Source of the DNA: an uncultured Bacteroidales bacterium | Lineage (GTDB): Bacteria > Bacteroidota > Bacteroidia > Bacteroidales > UBA932 | Assembly (NCBI GenBank): GCA_905235535.1 | Contig: CAJOLS010000008.1 | Location: 1-48,218, forward strand | Direction: 5' to 3' | Length of the DNA: 48,218 bases | Shown: positions 41,481 through 48,218 of the stretch, piece after piece | Position numbering within the stretch: position 1 is the first letter of the stretch | How the letters are laid out: each line of letters begins with the position of its first letter | Notes under the pieces: generated by a model | The model's database searches: none | What the model was told of the DNA's origin: nothing | The model's input: the letters and a program-made list of their open reading frames with translations, nothing else | Position numbers and translations under genes: made by a program

Positions 41481-41525
41481 AGCATAAATATAGTGAAAAA
41501 TTGGCATTATTGTTATCTTTGAGGT
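41481..41525. promoter_or_regulatory. 45-bp divergent promoter of the two glycan operons
   Basis: The gap drives eight genes leftward and two rightward. Rightward, TATCTTTG (41514-41521) is an exact -7 box followed by AGGT and the GH92 ATG. Leftward, TATATTTA (one mismatch) is followed by TGCT and the metallophosphatase ATG. Both boxes sit 4 bases before their start codons, so both mRNAs are predicted leaderless, and any regulator binding here would touch both promoters. Confidence 0.65.
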
Positions 41526-43841
41526 ATGAAAACGCATTTTTTTTCTTTGGTCTGCTTTCTGGGCCTGTGCCTGAACCTCCAGGCCCAGCACGTTCAGTAT
41601 GTGAACCCCTTCATCGGCACCGCCGGAATGGGGCACACTTTCCCCGGAGCCTGCGTTCCCTTTGGCGGCGTGCAGCTGTCTCCGGACACGGAAATGATTC
41701 CCCACAACATCCGGGGAACCTACCAGCCGCGCACCTACGAATACTGCGCCGGCTACCAGTATGAAGACTGCACCATCGTGGGCTTTTCCCACACGCATTT
41801 CAGCGGAACGGGCCATTCGGACCTGGGAGACATCCTGCTCATGCCCGGCACGGGAGAGATACTCCTCACCCCCGGCACGGCGGAAAACCCGGAATCCGGA
41901 TACCGCCAGCGCTTCAGCCACAGGGATGAATCGGCCGGAGCCGGCCACTACGAGGTAAAACTGGAAGACAGCGGCATCCGGGTGGAACTTACCGCCACCC
42001 AGCGCGTGGGCGTGCACCGCTACACCTTCCCGGAAGGGGCCCGGGGCCACATAGTGTTGGACCTGGACCACGGCATCTACAACTACGACGGAAAAACCCT
42101 CTGGGCCGAGGTAAGGGTGGAAAGCCCCACCCTGGTCACCGGCTACCGCATCACCAACGGCTGGGCCCGCACCAATTATACGTATTTTGCCATCCGGTTC
42201 TCCAGCCCCATCGTGGAATATGGTTACGAGGACAAGGCACCCGTCTATTACAAGGGCGGCTATGCCAAATTCCCCCAGTACCACAATTTCCCGGAGATGG
42301 CGGGCCGGAAGCTGGCCGCCTGGTTCCGCTTTGACACGGCCTCCACGCCGGAGGTTACCGTGAAAGTAGGCCTGTCGGCCACCGGCACTGCGGGCGCCCT
42401 CAAGAACCTGGAGGCCGAGGCCGGGGACAAAGGCTTCGACCAGCTTAGGAAGGAAGCCAGACAGGCCTGGGAAAAAGAGCTTTCCTGCATGGAGATAGAA
42501 GGCAGCGAGGAGCAGAAGACCATGTTCTACACCTCGCTCTACCATACCATGATCAACCCCTCCGTGTATATGGACGTGGACGGCCTCTACCGGGGCCTGG
42601 ACCACGAACTGCACAAGGCAGAGGGCTTCACCAACTACACCGTTTTCTCCCTCTGGGACACCTACAGGGCGCAGCATCCCTTCCTGGCCCTGGTAAAACA
42701 GCACCGGGACGAAGACATGGTGGCCTCCATGCTGGCCCACTACCGGCAAAGCGTGCACGGCATGCTGCCCATCTGGAGCCACATGGCCAACGAGAACTGG
42801 TGCATGACCGGTTACCACAGCGTAAGCGTCCTTTCCGACGCCATTGCCAAGGGCCTCAAGGTGGACGGGAAGGAAGCCCTGGAGGCCATGGTCTCCACCT
42901 CCAGCGTACCCTGGTACGGAGGCCTGGGAGAATACATTGATCTGGGCTACGTGCCCTTGGAGGCCACTTCCACGGCCGCCAGCAACACCTTGGAGTATGC
43001 CTACGACGACTGGGCCATAGCCGCCGCGGCCGAAAGGCTGGGAGACGGGGAAACGGCCCGCCGCTACTATGCCCGTGCAACCAACTACAAGAACGTATTC
43101 GACAGCAGCATCGGCCTGTCCCGTCCCCGCTACAGGGACGGCAGTTTCAAGGCCGATTTTGACGTCAAGCAGACGGTGGGACAGGGATTCATCGAAGGAA
43201 ATTCGCAGAATTTCTCCTTCCACGCGCCCCATGACGTAAACGGCATCAAGCAGCTGATGGGCGGGGACAAACGCTTCACAGCCACCTTGGACGACCTTTT
43301 TGGCACCCATCTGCCGGAATACTGCTATGCCGACAACGAGGACGTGTCCGAAGACTGCCTGCTGGGAGGATATGTGCACGGCAACGAACCCAGCCACCAC
43401 ATCCCCTACCTCTATGCCTGGACGTCCCAGCCCTGGAAAACCCAGTACTGGCTGCGGGAAATCATCAACCGCTTCTACAAGCCCGAAATCCGCGGCCTGG
43501 GCGGCAACGACGACTGCGGACAGATGAGCGCCTGGTACATCTTCTCGGTGATGGGCTTCTATCCCGTGTGCCCCGGAACGGACCAGTACGTTATCGGCGC
43601 TCCCTTCCTGCCGTACGTAAAATTGCAACTTGAGAACGGGAACATCCTGGAAATCAAGGCCCCCGGCGTAAGCGACGCCAAGCGTTACGTCCAGGCCGTC
43701 AAACTGAACGGAAAGCCCCTGGACCGCCTCTACCTTACGCACGAAGAGCTGACGAAGGGCGGCACGCTGGAATTCACCATGAGCAAGACTCCCAATAAAC
43801 GCCGCGGAATTGCCGCAGGCACCAAACCCTACTCGCTATGA
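41526..43841 (+). CDS. GH92 alpha-mannosidase (first of pair)
   Basis: Exported calcium-dependent, inverting exo-alpha-mannosidase, 771 residues, signal peptide FLGLCLNLQAQ. The family opening YVNPFIGTAGMGHTFPGACVPFGGVQLSPDT and GFSHTHFSGTGHSDLGDILLMPGTG are clear; the catalytic domain carries FSLWDTYRAQHPFL, TGYHSVSVLSDAIAKG, VHGNEPSHHIPYLYAW with acid candidate Glu621, and GNDDCGQMSAWYIFSVMGFYPVCPG with the base Asp pair. Start supported by the signal peptide; there is no room for a leader (-7 box 4 bases away). It overlaps the next GH92 gene by 4 bases. GH92 enzymes trim alpha-1,2/1,3/1,6-mannose from N-glycans or mannans; linkage specificity is not assigned. Confidence 0.96.
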   Translation: MKTHFFSLVCFLGLCLNLQAQHVQYVNPFIGTAGMGHTFPGACVPFGGVQLSPDTEMIPHNIRGTYQPRTYEYCAGYQYEDCTIVGFSHTHFSGTGHSDLGDILLMPGTGEILLTPGTAENPESGYRQRFSHRDESAGAGHYEVKLEDSGIRVELTATQRVGVHRYTFPEGARGHIVLDLDHGIYNYDGKTLWAEVRVESPTLVTGYRITNGWARTNYTYFAIRFSSPIVEYGYEDKAPVYYKGGYAKFPQYHNFPEMAGRKLAAWFRFDTASTPEVTVKVGLSATGTAGALKNLEAEAGDKGFDQLRKEARQAWEKELSCMEIEGSEEQKTMFYTSLYHTMINPSVYMDVDGLYRGLDHELHKAEGFTNYTVFSLWDTYRAQHPFLALVKQHRDEDMVASMLAHYRQSVHGMLPIWSHMANENWCMTGYHSVSVLSDAIAKGLKVDGKEALEAMVSTSSVPWYGGLGEYIDLGYVPLEATSTAASNTLEYAYDDWAIAAAAERLGDGETARRYYARATNYKNVFDSSIGLSRPRYRDGSFKADFDVKQTVGQGFIEGNSQNFSFHAPHDVNGIKQLMGGDKRFTATLDDLFGTHLPEYCYADNEDVSEDCLLGGYVHGNEPSHHIPYLYAWTSQPWKTQYWLREIINRFYKPEIRGLGGNDDCGQMSAWYIFSVMGFYPVCPGTDQYVIGAPFLPYVKLQLENGNILEIKAPGVSDAKRYVQAVKLNGKPLDRLYLTHEELTKGGTLEFTMSKTPNKRRGIAAGTKPYSL

Positions 43842-46060
43842 GAAAGACCTTTCTAACCCTGGCCCTGCTTGCCTGCACGGCCGCCTTTGCGCAGGAGCGC
43901 CTCATCGACTATGTGAACCCCTTCATCGGAACGGACGGCTTCGGGAACGTATATCCCGGCGCCCAGATTCCCTTCGGCGGCATCCAGATAAGCCCGGACA
44001 CGGACGATTTTGACTACGACGTGGCGGCCGGCTACAAATACAACAAGCCCACCATCATGGGCTTCAGCCTCACCCACCTGAGCGGTACCGGCATTCCGGA
44101 CCTGGGAGACTTCCTCTTTGTTCCCGGCACCGGTTCCCTGAAATCGGCCACAGGAACGGAAGAGGACCCGGACAGCGGCTACCGCTCCCGTTTCAGCCAC
44201 CAGCGGGAATGGGCCGGGCCGGGTTACTACACCGTAGATTTGCTGGATTACGGAGTCAAGGCCGAAATGACGGCCGCCGCCCGCAGCGGCATCCTCCGTT
44301 TCACCTATCCGGCGGCCGATTCGGCCTACGTGATGGTGGACCTGAACCACACCCTCCGCTGGCCCTGTGAGTGGTCTTCCGTGCGCCTGTTGGACGAATA
44401 TACCATCATTGGCAGCAAGATTGTGGCGGGCTGGAACCCGGACCGCCATGTATATTTTGCCGCCCGTTTCTCGGAGCCCATCCGGGATTTCGTCATTCTG
44501 CAGGAAGGAGAGCCTGTCATCTATAATACCAAACGCTTCCGCAGCAGCCTGGAAGCCTGGGGAAAGGGCCTGCAGGCCTGCGTGCGCTTCAGCACCCGGG
44601 AAGGGCAGACGGTCACCGTAAGGACGGCTGTATCGGCCGTGGGGACGGACGGCGCCCTCCTCAACCTTGGGGAAGTGGAAGGAAAGAGCTTCGAGCAGGT
44701 GCGCAGCGAGGCGGAAAAGCTGTGGGAAGAAGAGCTGGGCAAATACCAGCTGGACCCTTCCTGTGACCGGGCCACCAAGGAGACATTCTACACCAGCGTG
44801 TACCGCACCGCGCAGCATCCCTTCCTCTTCCAGGATGCCGACGGCCGCTTCCGGGAGCACGACAAAACCATTGGCAAGGCGGTGGGCTTCACCAACTACA
44901 CCACCTTCTCCCTCTGGGACACCTACCGGGCCTTCCATCCCCTGCTGAACCTGGTGAACCAGCCCCTCCAGGCCGATATCGCCAATTCCATGCTGGCCCA
45001 CTACGACAAAAGCGCAGAGCACATGCTGCCCATCTGGAGCTTCTACGGAGGGGAAACCTGGTGCATGATAGGCTACCACGCCTGCTCCGTCTTGGCCGAT
45101 ATGATTATGAAGGACGTAAAGGGTTTTGACTACGAGAGGGCGTACCAGGCCATGAAGGCCACCGCCACCAACCCCCATTACGACTGCATCCCGGAATATA
45201 CGCAGCTGGGCTACGTTCCCTTCGACAAGGAGAAGGAATCCGTTTCCAAGACGCTGGAGTATGCCTACGACGACTGGTGCATAGCCCAGGTGGCCAAGAA
45301 ACTGGGCCACTGGGAAGACTACGAGTTCTTCCTGAGGCGCAGCAGCAACTACCGTAACCTCATAGACCCCGAGACCAAGTACATGAGAGGCCGGGATTCC
45401 AACGGCAACTGGCGCACGCCCTTCGCCCCCATCGCCTACCAGGGCCCCGGCTCCGTGAACGGCTGGGGAGACATTACCGAAGGCTTCACCATGCAGTACA
45501 CCTGGACGGTGCCCCACGCCTTTGAAGACTACATGGACATAGCCGGGAAAGACTTCCTGCTCAAGCGCCTGGACAGCATCTTCGAACTGGAAATGAGCGA
45601 CGACATCCCCGGCGCCCACGACATCTGGGGCCGCATCGGCGGCTACTGGCACGGCAACGAGCCCTGTCACCACGTGCTGTACCTGTACAACAAACTGGGC
45701 AAGCCGCAGGCCTGCCAGAAGTGGGTGCGCTACGTGGCAGACCACTTCTACGGCAACACCCCGGACGCCCTGAGCGGCAACGACGACTGCGGCCAGATGA
45801 GCGCCTGGTACATCTTCAACTGCATGGGCTTCTATCCCGTGTGCCCCGGAAGCGACGAGTACGAGCTGGGCTCCCCCTGCGTTCCCGGCGTGAAAGTACT
45901 GCTATCGGGCGGCGGCACCCTTACCGTGCGCACCCGGAATTGGTCTAAGAAAAACGTTTACGTGAAGGCCGTTTACCTGAACGGGAAGAAACTGAAAGGA
46001 ACCACCATCCGATATGGGGACATAAAGGATGGTGGAGACTTGCTGTTTGTTATGAAATAG
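43838..46060 (+). CDS. GH92 alpha-mannosidase (second of pair)
   Basis: Exported exo-alpha-mannosidase, 740 residues, signal peptide LALLACTAAFAQ. It is a divergent paralogue of the gene before it: YVNPFIGTDGFGNVYPGAQIPFGGIQISPDTDDFDYDVAAGY, GFSLTHLSGTGIPDLGDFLFVPGTG, FSLWDTYRAFHPLL, WHGNEPCHHVLYLYN with acid candidate Glu608, and GNDDCGQMSAWYIFNCMGFYPVCPG. The pair differs around the active-site loops (NEPSHH against NEPCHH, HNIRGTYQ against DFDYDVAA), which suggests different linkage preferences so the two act in sequence on one mannoside. It ends convergently with the DUF4886 gene in a small hairpin. Confidence 0.95.
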   Translation: MRKTFLTLALLACTAAFAQERLIDYVNPFIGTDGFGNVYPGAQIPFGGIQISPDTDDFDYDVAAGYKYNKPTIMGFSLTHLSGTGIPDLGDFLFVPGTGSLKSATGTEEDPDSGYRSRFSHQREWAGPGYYTVDLLDYGVKAEMTAAARSGILRFTYPAADSAYVMVDLNHTLRWPCEWSSVRLLDEYTIIGSKIVAGWNPDRHVYFAARFSEPIRDFVILQEGEPVIYNTKRFRSSLEAWGKGLQACVRFSTREGQTVTVRTAVSAVGTDGALLNLGEVEGKSFEQVRSEAEKLWEEELGKYQLDPSCDRATKETFYTSVYRTAQHPFLFQDADGRFREHDKTIGKAVGFTNYTTFSLWDTYRAFHPLLNLVNQPLQADIANSMLAHYDKSAEHMLPIWSFYGGETWCMIGYHACSVLADMIMKDVKGFDYERAYQAMKATATNPHYDCIPEYTQLGYVPFDKEKESVSKTLEYAYDDWCIAQVAKKLGHWEDYEFFLRRSSNYRNLIDPETKYMRGRDSNGNWRTPFAPIAYQGPGSVNGWGDITEGFTMQYTWTVPHAFEDYMDIAGKDFLLKRLDSIFELEMSDDIPGAHDIWGRIGGYWHGNEPCHHVLYLYNKLGKPQACQKWVRYVADHFYGNTPDALSGNDDCGQMSAWYIFNCMGFYPVCPGSDEYELGSPCVPGVKVLLSGGGTLTVRTRNWSKKNVYVKAVYLNGKKLKGTTIRYGDIKDGGDLLFVMK

Positions 46061-46071
46061 GAAACTATTTC
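46054..46071. terminator. Convergent hairpin containing both stop codons
   Basis: GAAATAG-GAAA-CTATTTC is a perfect 7-bp stem with a GAAA tetraloop. The left arm ends the GH92 gene (AAA TAG) and the right arm, read on the other strand, ends the DUF4886 gene (AAA TAG). There is no T-run, so it is at best a weak bidirectional terminator or RNA 3'-end stabiliser. Confidence 0.4.
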
Positions 46072-46976
46072 CAATAACCGGAGGCCTGGATGGCTGCTTT
46101 CTGCAGAATCCGGGCTTCTTTTTGCGTTATCTCGTTCTCGGTTCCCTGGTTGCGGAAGGTATTGCCCTGGACGCTTACCCCGAAAACGGGGCGCACAAGG
46201 GTTTCAAACCATACGCAGGCCGTCAGATAGCGGCCATATTTGTAATCCATGTGAAAACCGTCGCGGGTGAATTCCCTTTCGGTGTGCACCTTCCCTGCCT
46301 TGCGCAGGTTCTGCACGGCCACGCCGGAAGCGATGACCACGGGGATGTCATAATCCCGGCGCAGTTTTTCCACACAGGATTCAATGCAGGCATACATCAA
46401 CTCCTGATTATAGGTATAGTTGGCAAAGCTGCGGCTCTGGTAGTCGTGGGCATAGGCCCAGGTCTGGTGCCATACGATGGCCGCATTCGGGTTTTGGCAA
46501 TTCTGCCGCACAATCTCTATCAGGCGGGCCAGCCAGGGGTCGTAACTGTCCCACCGGCCGCTTAGGGGAGAACCCTGCTGAAGGGTAATGATGTCCCAGG
46601 GCTCGTCCCCCACTCCGTCCATGAAACTTCCCTCCTGGTAGCGCTTCACCGTTTCCCACTCATTGGCCACGGACTTCCTGTACACATATTCGTGGCCCTG
46701 GGTTTCGAACTCCGTGCAGTGCCTTTCCAGGGTGCAGCCTCCTATGTAGAGGCGCCCCAGGATGACATTGCGGATGCCGGCGGCCTCCATCAGGCCGGGC
46801 AGGTATTCCGTGGCGTCGTCGGAAAAAGAGTTGCCGATGGCCAGGATCCGGAGCGTATCCGGCCGCTGGGGCAGCGGATGGTTGGGAAACAGTTCCTGCG
46901 CCCTTACCGGGAAGAGGAACAGGACAAAAAAGAAAAAGCTGAGGAAAAATACTTTTCTGAGGATTGTTTTCATCAT
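46065..46976 (-). CDS. DUF4886 secreted SGNH-like protein
   Basis: Exported protein of about 303 residues. ATG ATG occurs at 46976-46971; the first overlaps the XRE stop (ATGA) and I take it as start; MKTILRKVFFLSFFFFVLFLFPVRAQ is a strongly hydrophobic signal peptide. The DUF4886 core begins LRILAIGNSFSDDATEYL, where GNSFS resembles block I of SGNH hydrolases; later come WDIITLQQGSPLSG and TRDGFHMDYKYGRYLTACVWFETL, where DGFH fits the catalytic Asp-x-x-His pair. This suggests an esterase, perhaps removing acetyl groups from glycans, which would suit the neighbouring operons, but its own transcript comes from the XRE side. Confidence 0.85.
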   Translation of the reverse strand: MMKTILRKVFFLSFFFFVLFLFPVRAQELFPNHPLPQRPDTLRILAIGNSFSDDATEYLPGLMEAAGIRNVILGRLYIGGCTLERHCTEFETQGHEYVYRKSVANEWETVKRYQEGSFMDGVGDEPWDIITLQQGSPLSGRWDSYDPWLARLIEIVRQNCQNPNAAIVWHQTWAYAHDYQSRSFANYTYNQELMYACIESCVEKLRRDYDIPVVIASGVAVQNLRKAGKVHTEREFTRDGFHMDYKYGRYLTACVWFETLVRPVFGVSVQGNTFRNQGTENEITQKEARILQKAAIQASGYWK

Positions 46977-47182
46977 TCTTCGGGTCTGTATTCCAATATG
47001 TCCGCCGGTTGGCAGTCGAGGGCGCGGCACAGGGCTTCCAGCGTACTCAGGCGGATGGCCTTGGCTTTGCCGCATTTGAGGATGGAAAGATTGGCGGGAG
47101 TAATGCCGACTTTCTGTGCCAGCTCGCCGGAAGACATTTTCCGGCGGGCCAGCATGACATCGATATTGGTGATGATCGGCAT
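46973..47182 (-). CDS. Small XRE-family transcriptional regulator
   Basis: A 69-residue helix-turn-helix protein. The track opens with GTG at 47188; ATG 47182 (MPIITNIDVMLARRK) is preferred because the family begins there. The HTH is SSGELAQKVGITPANLSILKCGKAKAIRLSTLEALCRALDCQPADILEY, the YozG-like type with the conserved NLSxLKxGKAKAIR recognition helix. Such regulators usually sit beside a DUF2975 membrane protein; here the neighbour is a DUF4886 gene overlapping by 4 bases instead. It starts 6 bases after the flotillin-like stop, so it is probably co-transcribed with it. Confidence 0.9.
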   Translation of the reverse strand: MPIITNIDVMLARRKMSSGELAQKVGITPANLSILKCGKAKAIRLSTLEALCRALDCQPADILEYRPEE

Positions 47183-47188
47183 ACGCAC

Positions 47189-48218
47189 TTACTTTTCGGG
47201 CTGGGGCTGCTCATCGGCCTTCTGGCCTTTGAGGTAGGACGGGAGCTCCATGCCGGCCATTTTGAAGAGGTCATCGAGCGGGGGGACGCTCTTCATCATA
47301 CCGGAGATGAAGTTGGACGTGGCCGTTTTGCCTTCGGTGCCGCTGCCGGTGTCCCAGACGGTGACCTTGTCTATGTTGATGCCCTTGACGGCCTCCACCT
47401 GCGTTTTCACCAGTTCGGGCAGTTTGTCGGCAATCATCATGAGGACGGCCTTCTGGGCGTCTCCCTCAGCGGCGGTGACCAGGCTCCTGAAACCATCGGC
47501 CTGCTTGGTGAGGATTTCCAGCATACCCTTTGCCTGGGCGTCCATCTTGGCGAAGATGGCGTCGGCCTCACCCTTGGCCTTGCGGCGGATCTGCTCCGCT
47601 TCGGCCTCGGCCTCGATGATCTTCTTCTGCTTGTCAATCTCCGCAGCTACCACGATGTTGGCCTTCTGGGTGGCCTGCTCCCGCTCGGCACGGGCCAGTT
47701 CGGCGTCACGCTCACTCTGGTAGGCCTCTTCCAGGGCCTTGGCGGCCTGCACCTTTTCGGCGGCTACGGCTATGCGGTCTGCCTCGGCGGTCTTCTGACG
47801 GCGGAGGGCGTCGGAATTGGCAATCTCAATCTTGGCTGCGTTTTCACCCTTGACGGCGTCTGCATCGGCAGCGGCCACATTGATGCGGGTGTCCTTGTCG
47901 GCATTGGCCTTGCCGGTTTCACCGAAACGGTTCTGCTCGGCCACGCTCTTCTTGGCGTCGTTGATGGCCTTGGCGGCGGCTTCCTTACCCAGGGCCTCGA
48001 TGTAGCCGGATTCGTCGCGGATATCCGTCACGTTCACGTTGATGAGCTTGAGGCCAATCTTGCGCAGTTCGGCTTCCACATTGGTGGAAACGTTGGCCAG
48101 GAACTTGTCACGGTCGGCATTGATTTCCTCGATGTCCATGGTGGCAATCACCAGACGCAGCTGGCCGAAGAGGATATCCGTGGCGATGTTCTGGATGCTG
48201 TCCACGCTCAGGCCCAGC
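47189..48218 (-). CDS. Flotillin-like SPFH protein, N-terminus beyond the window
   Basis: C-terminal 343 or so residues of a flotillin-type membrane-microdomain scaffold. The track start at 48205 is a GTG inside the frame, which remains open to the right edge (LGLSVDSIQN), so the true start and N-terminal membrane anchor are outside. Visible are the end of the SPFH domain (RDKFLANVSTNVEAELRKIGLKLINVNVTDIRDESGYIEALGKEAAAKA), a long Ala/Glu-rich coiled coil (ALEEAYQSERDAELARAEREQATQKANIVVAAEIDKQKKIIEAEAEAEQIRRKAKGEADAIFAKMDAQAKGMLEILTKQA) and a short C-terminal region. Flotillins oligomerise under the membrane and organise signalling or transport proteins. It is followed directly by the XRE gene. 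Confidence 0.93.
   Translation of the reverse strand, partial: LGLSVDSIQNIATDILFGQLRLVIATMDIEEINADRDKFLANVSTNVEAELRKIGLKLINVNVTDIRDESGYIEALGKEAAAKAINDAKKSVAEQNRFGETGKANADKDTRINVAAADADAVKGENAAKIEIANSDALRRQKTAEADRIAVAAEKVQAAKALEEAYQSERDAELARAEREQATQKANIVVAAEIDKQKKIIEAEAEAEQIRRKAKGEADAIFAKMDAQAKGMLEILTKQADGFRSLVTAAEGDAQKAVLMMIADKLPELVKTQVEAVKGINIDKVTVWDTGSGTEGKTATSNFISGMMKSVPPLDDLFKMAGMELPSYLKGQKADEQPQPEK

Noticed and set aside
41481-43742. 1210-residue minus ORF merging the metallophosphatase with 750 extra N-terminal residues
   Set aside because: The extension is antisense to the GH92 gene and lacks any domain; the metallophosphatase has its own ATG, lipobox and promoter at 41480.
1-48218. 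CRISPR array or phage structural module
   Set aside because: No regularly spaced repeats and no capsid, tail, terminase or Cas-like protein in any plausible frame.

Overview
The window reads as a chromosomal segment of a GC-rich member of the Bacteroidales, probably an uncultured gut or rumen type (the Rikenellaceae/Cryptobacteroides style is possible, but I cannot place it from sequence alone). The reasons are a SusC/SusD pair, many lipoproteins, DUF4290 and FISUMP proteins, tyrosine integrases of the Bacteroidetes type, and promoters with the Bacteroidetes -7 box TAnnTTTG rather than a sigma70 TATAAT.

Layout. (1) 1-2.7 kb is a decayed, mobile-element-associated edge: a frameshifted tyrosine recombinase running off the left end, a tRNA-Val(GAC) with a clear promoter and terminator, and a GH26 beta-mannanase pseudogene. 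(2) 2.7-15.4 kb is housekeeping: an ackA - phosphotransacylase - tpiA operon (minus) ending in two hairpins and a duplicated tpiA tail, comEC (plus), apbE (minus), a FISUMP lipoprotein (plus), and a minus operon of AddA-like helicase/nuclease - DUF4290 - ftsK - LolA-like protein. (3) 15.5-29.8 kb is a plus-strand polysaccharide-utilization region: a SusC-like transporter carrying a C-terminal OmpA peptidoglycan-binding domain, SusD, a terminator, a MITE-like palindrome, then a tightly coupled five-gene run of lipoprotein - DUF6057 membrane protein - propeller lipoprotein with a CxxCH motif - GH31 - GH3. (4) 29.8-46.1 kb holds two divergent glycan operons fired from one 45-bp gap: eight genes leftward (metallophosphatase, GH29, endonuclease/exonuclease/phosphatase-fold lipoprotein, GH127, GH28, short GH28-like protein, ADP-ribosylglycohydrolase-fold lipoprotein, GH106) and two GH92 alpha-mannosidases rightward. 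(5) 46.1-48.2 kb has a DUF4886 secreted protein, a small XRE regulator and a flotillin-like protein cut by the right edge.

How it works together. SusC/SusD would import oligosaccharides. The secreted enzymes cover alpha-L-rhamnose (GH106), galacturonate (GH28), beta-L-arabinofuranose (GH127), L-fucose (GH29), alpha-mannose (GH92), alpha- and beta-glucosides or xylosides (GH31, GH3). That mix points to pectin side chains and/or plant glycoprotein glycans. Two phosphatase-fold proteins and an ADP-ribosylglycohydrolase-fold protein in the same operon hint at a phosphorylated or otherwise decorated substrate. The acetate kinase operon would make ATP from acyl-phosphate at the end of sugar fermentation. 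The most unusual item is the SusC-OmpA fusion; the DUF6057/CxxCH cassette and the leaderless divergent promoter come next.
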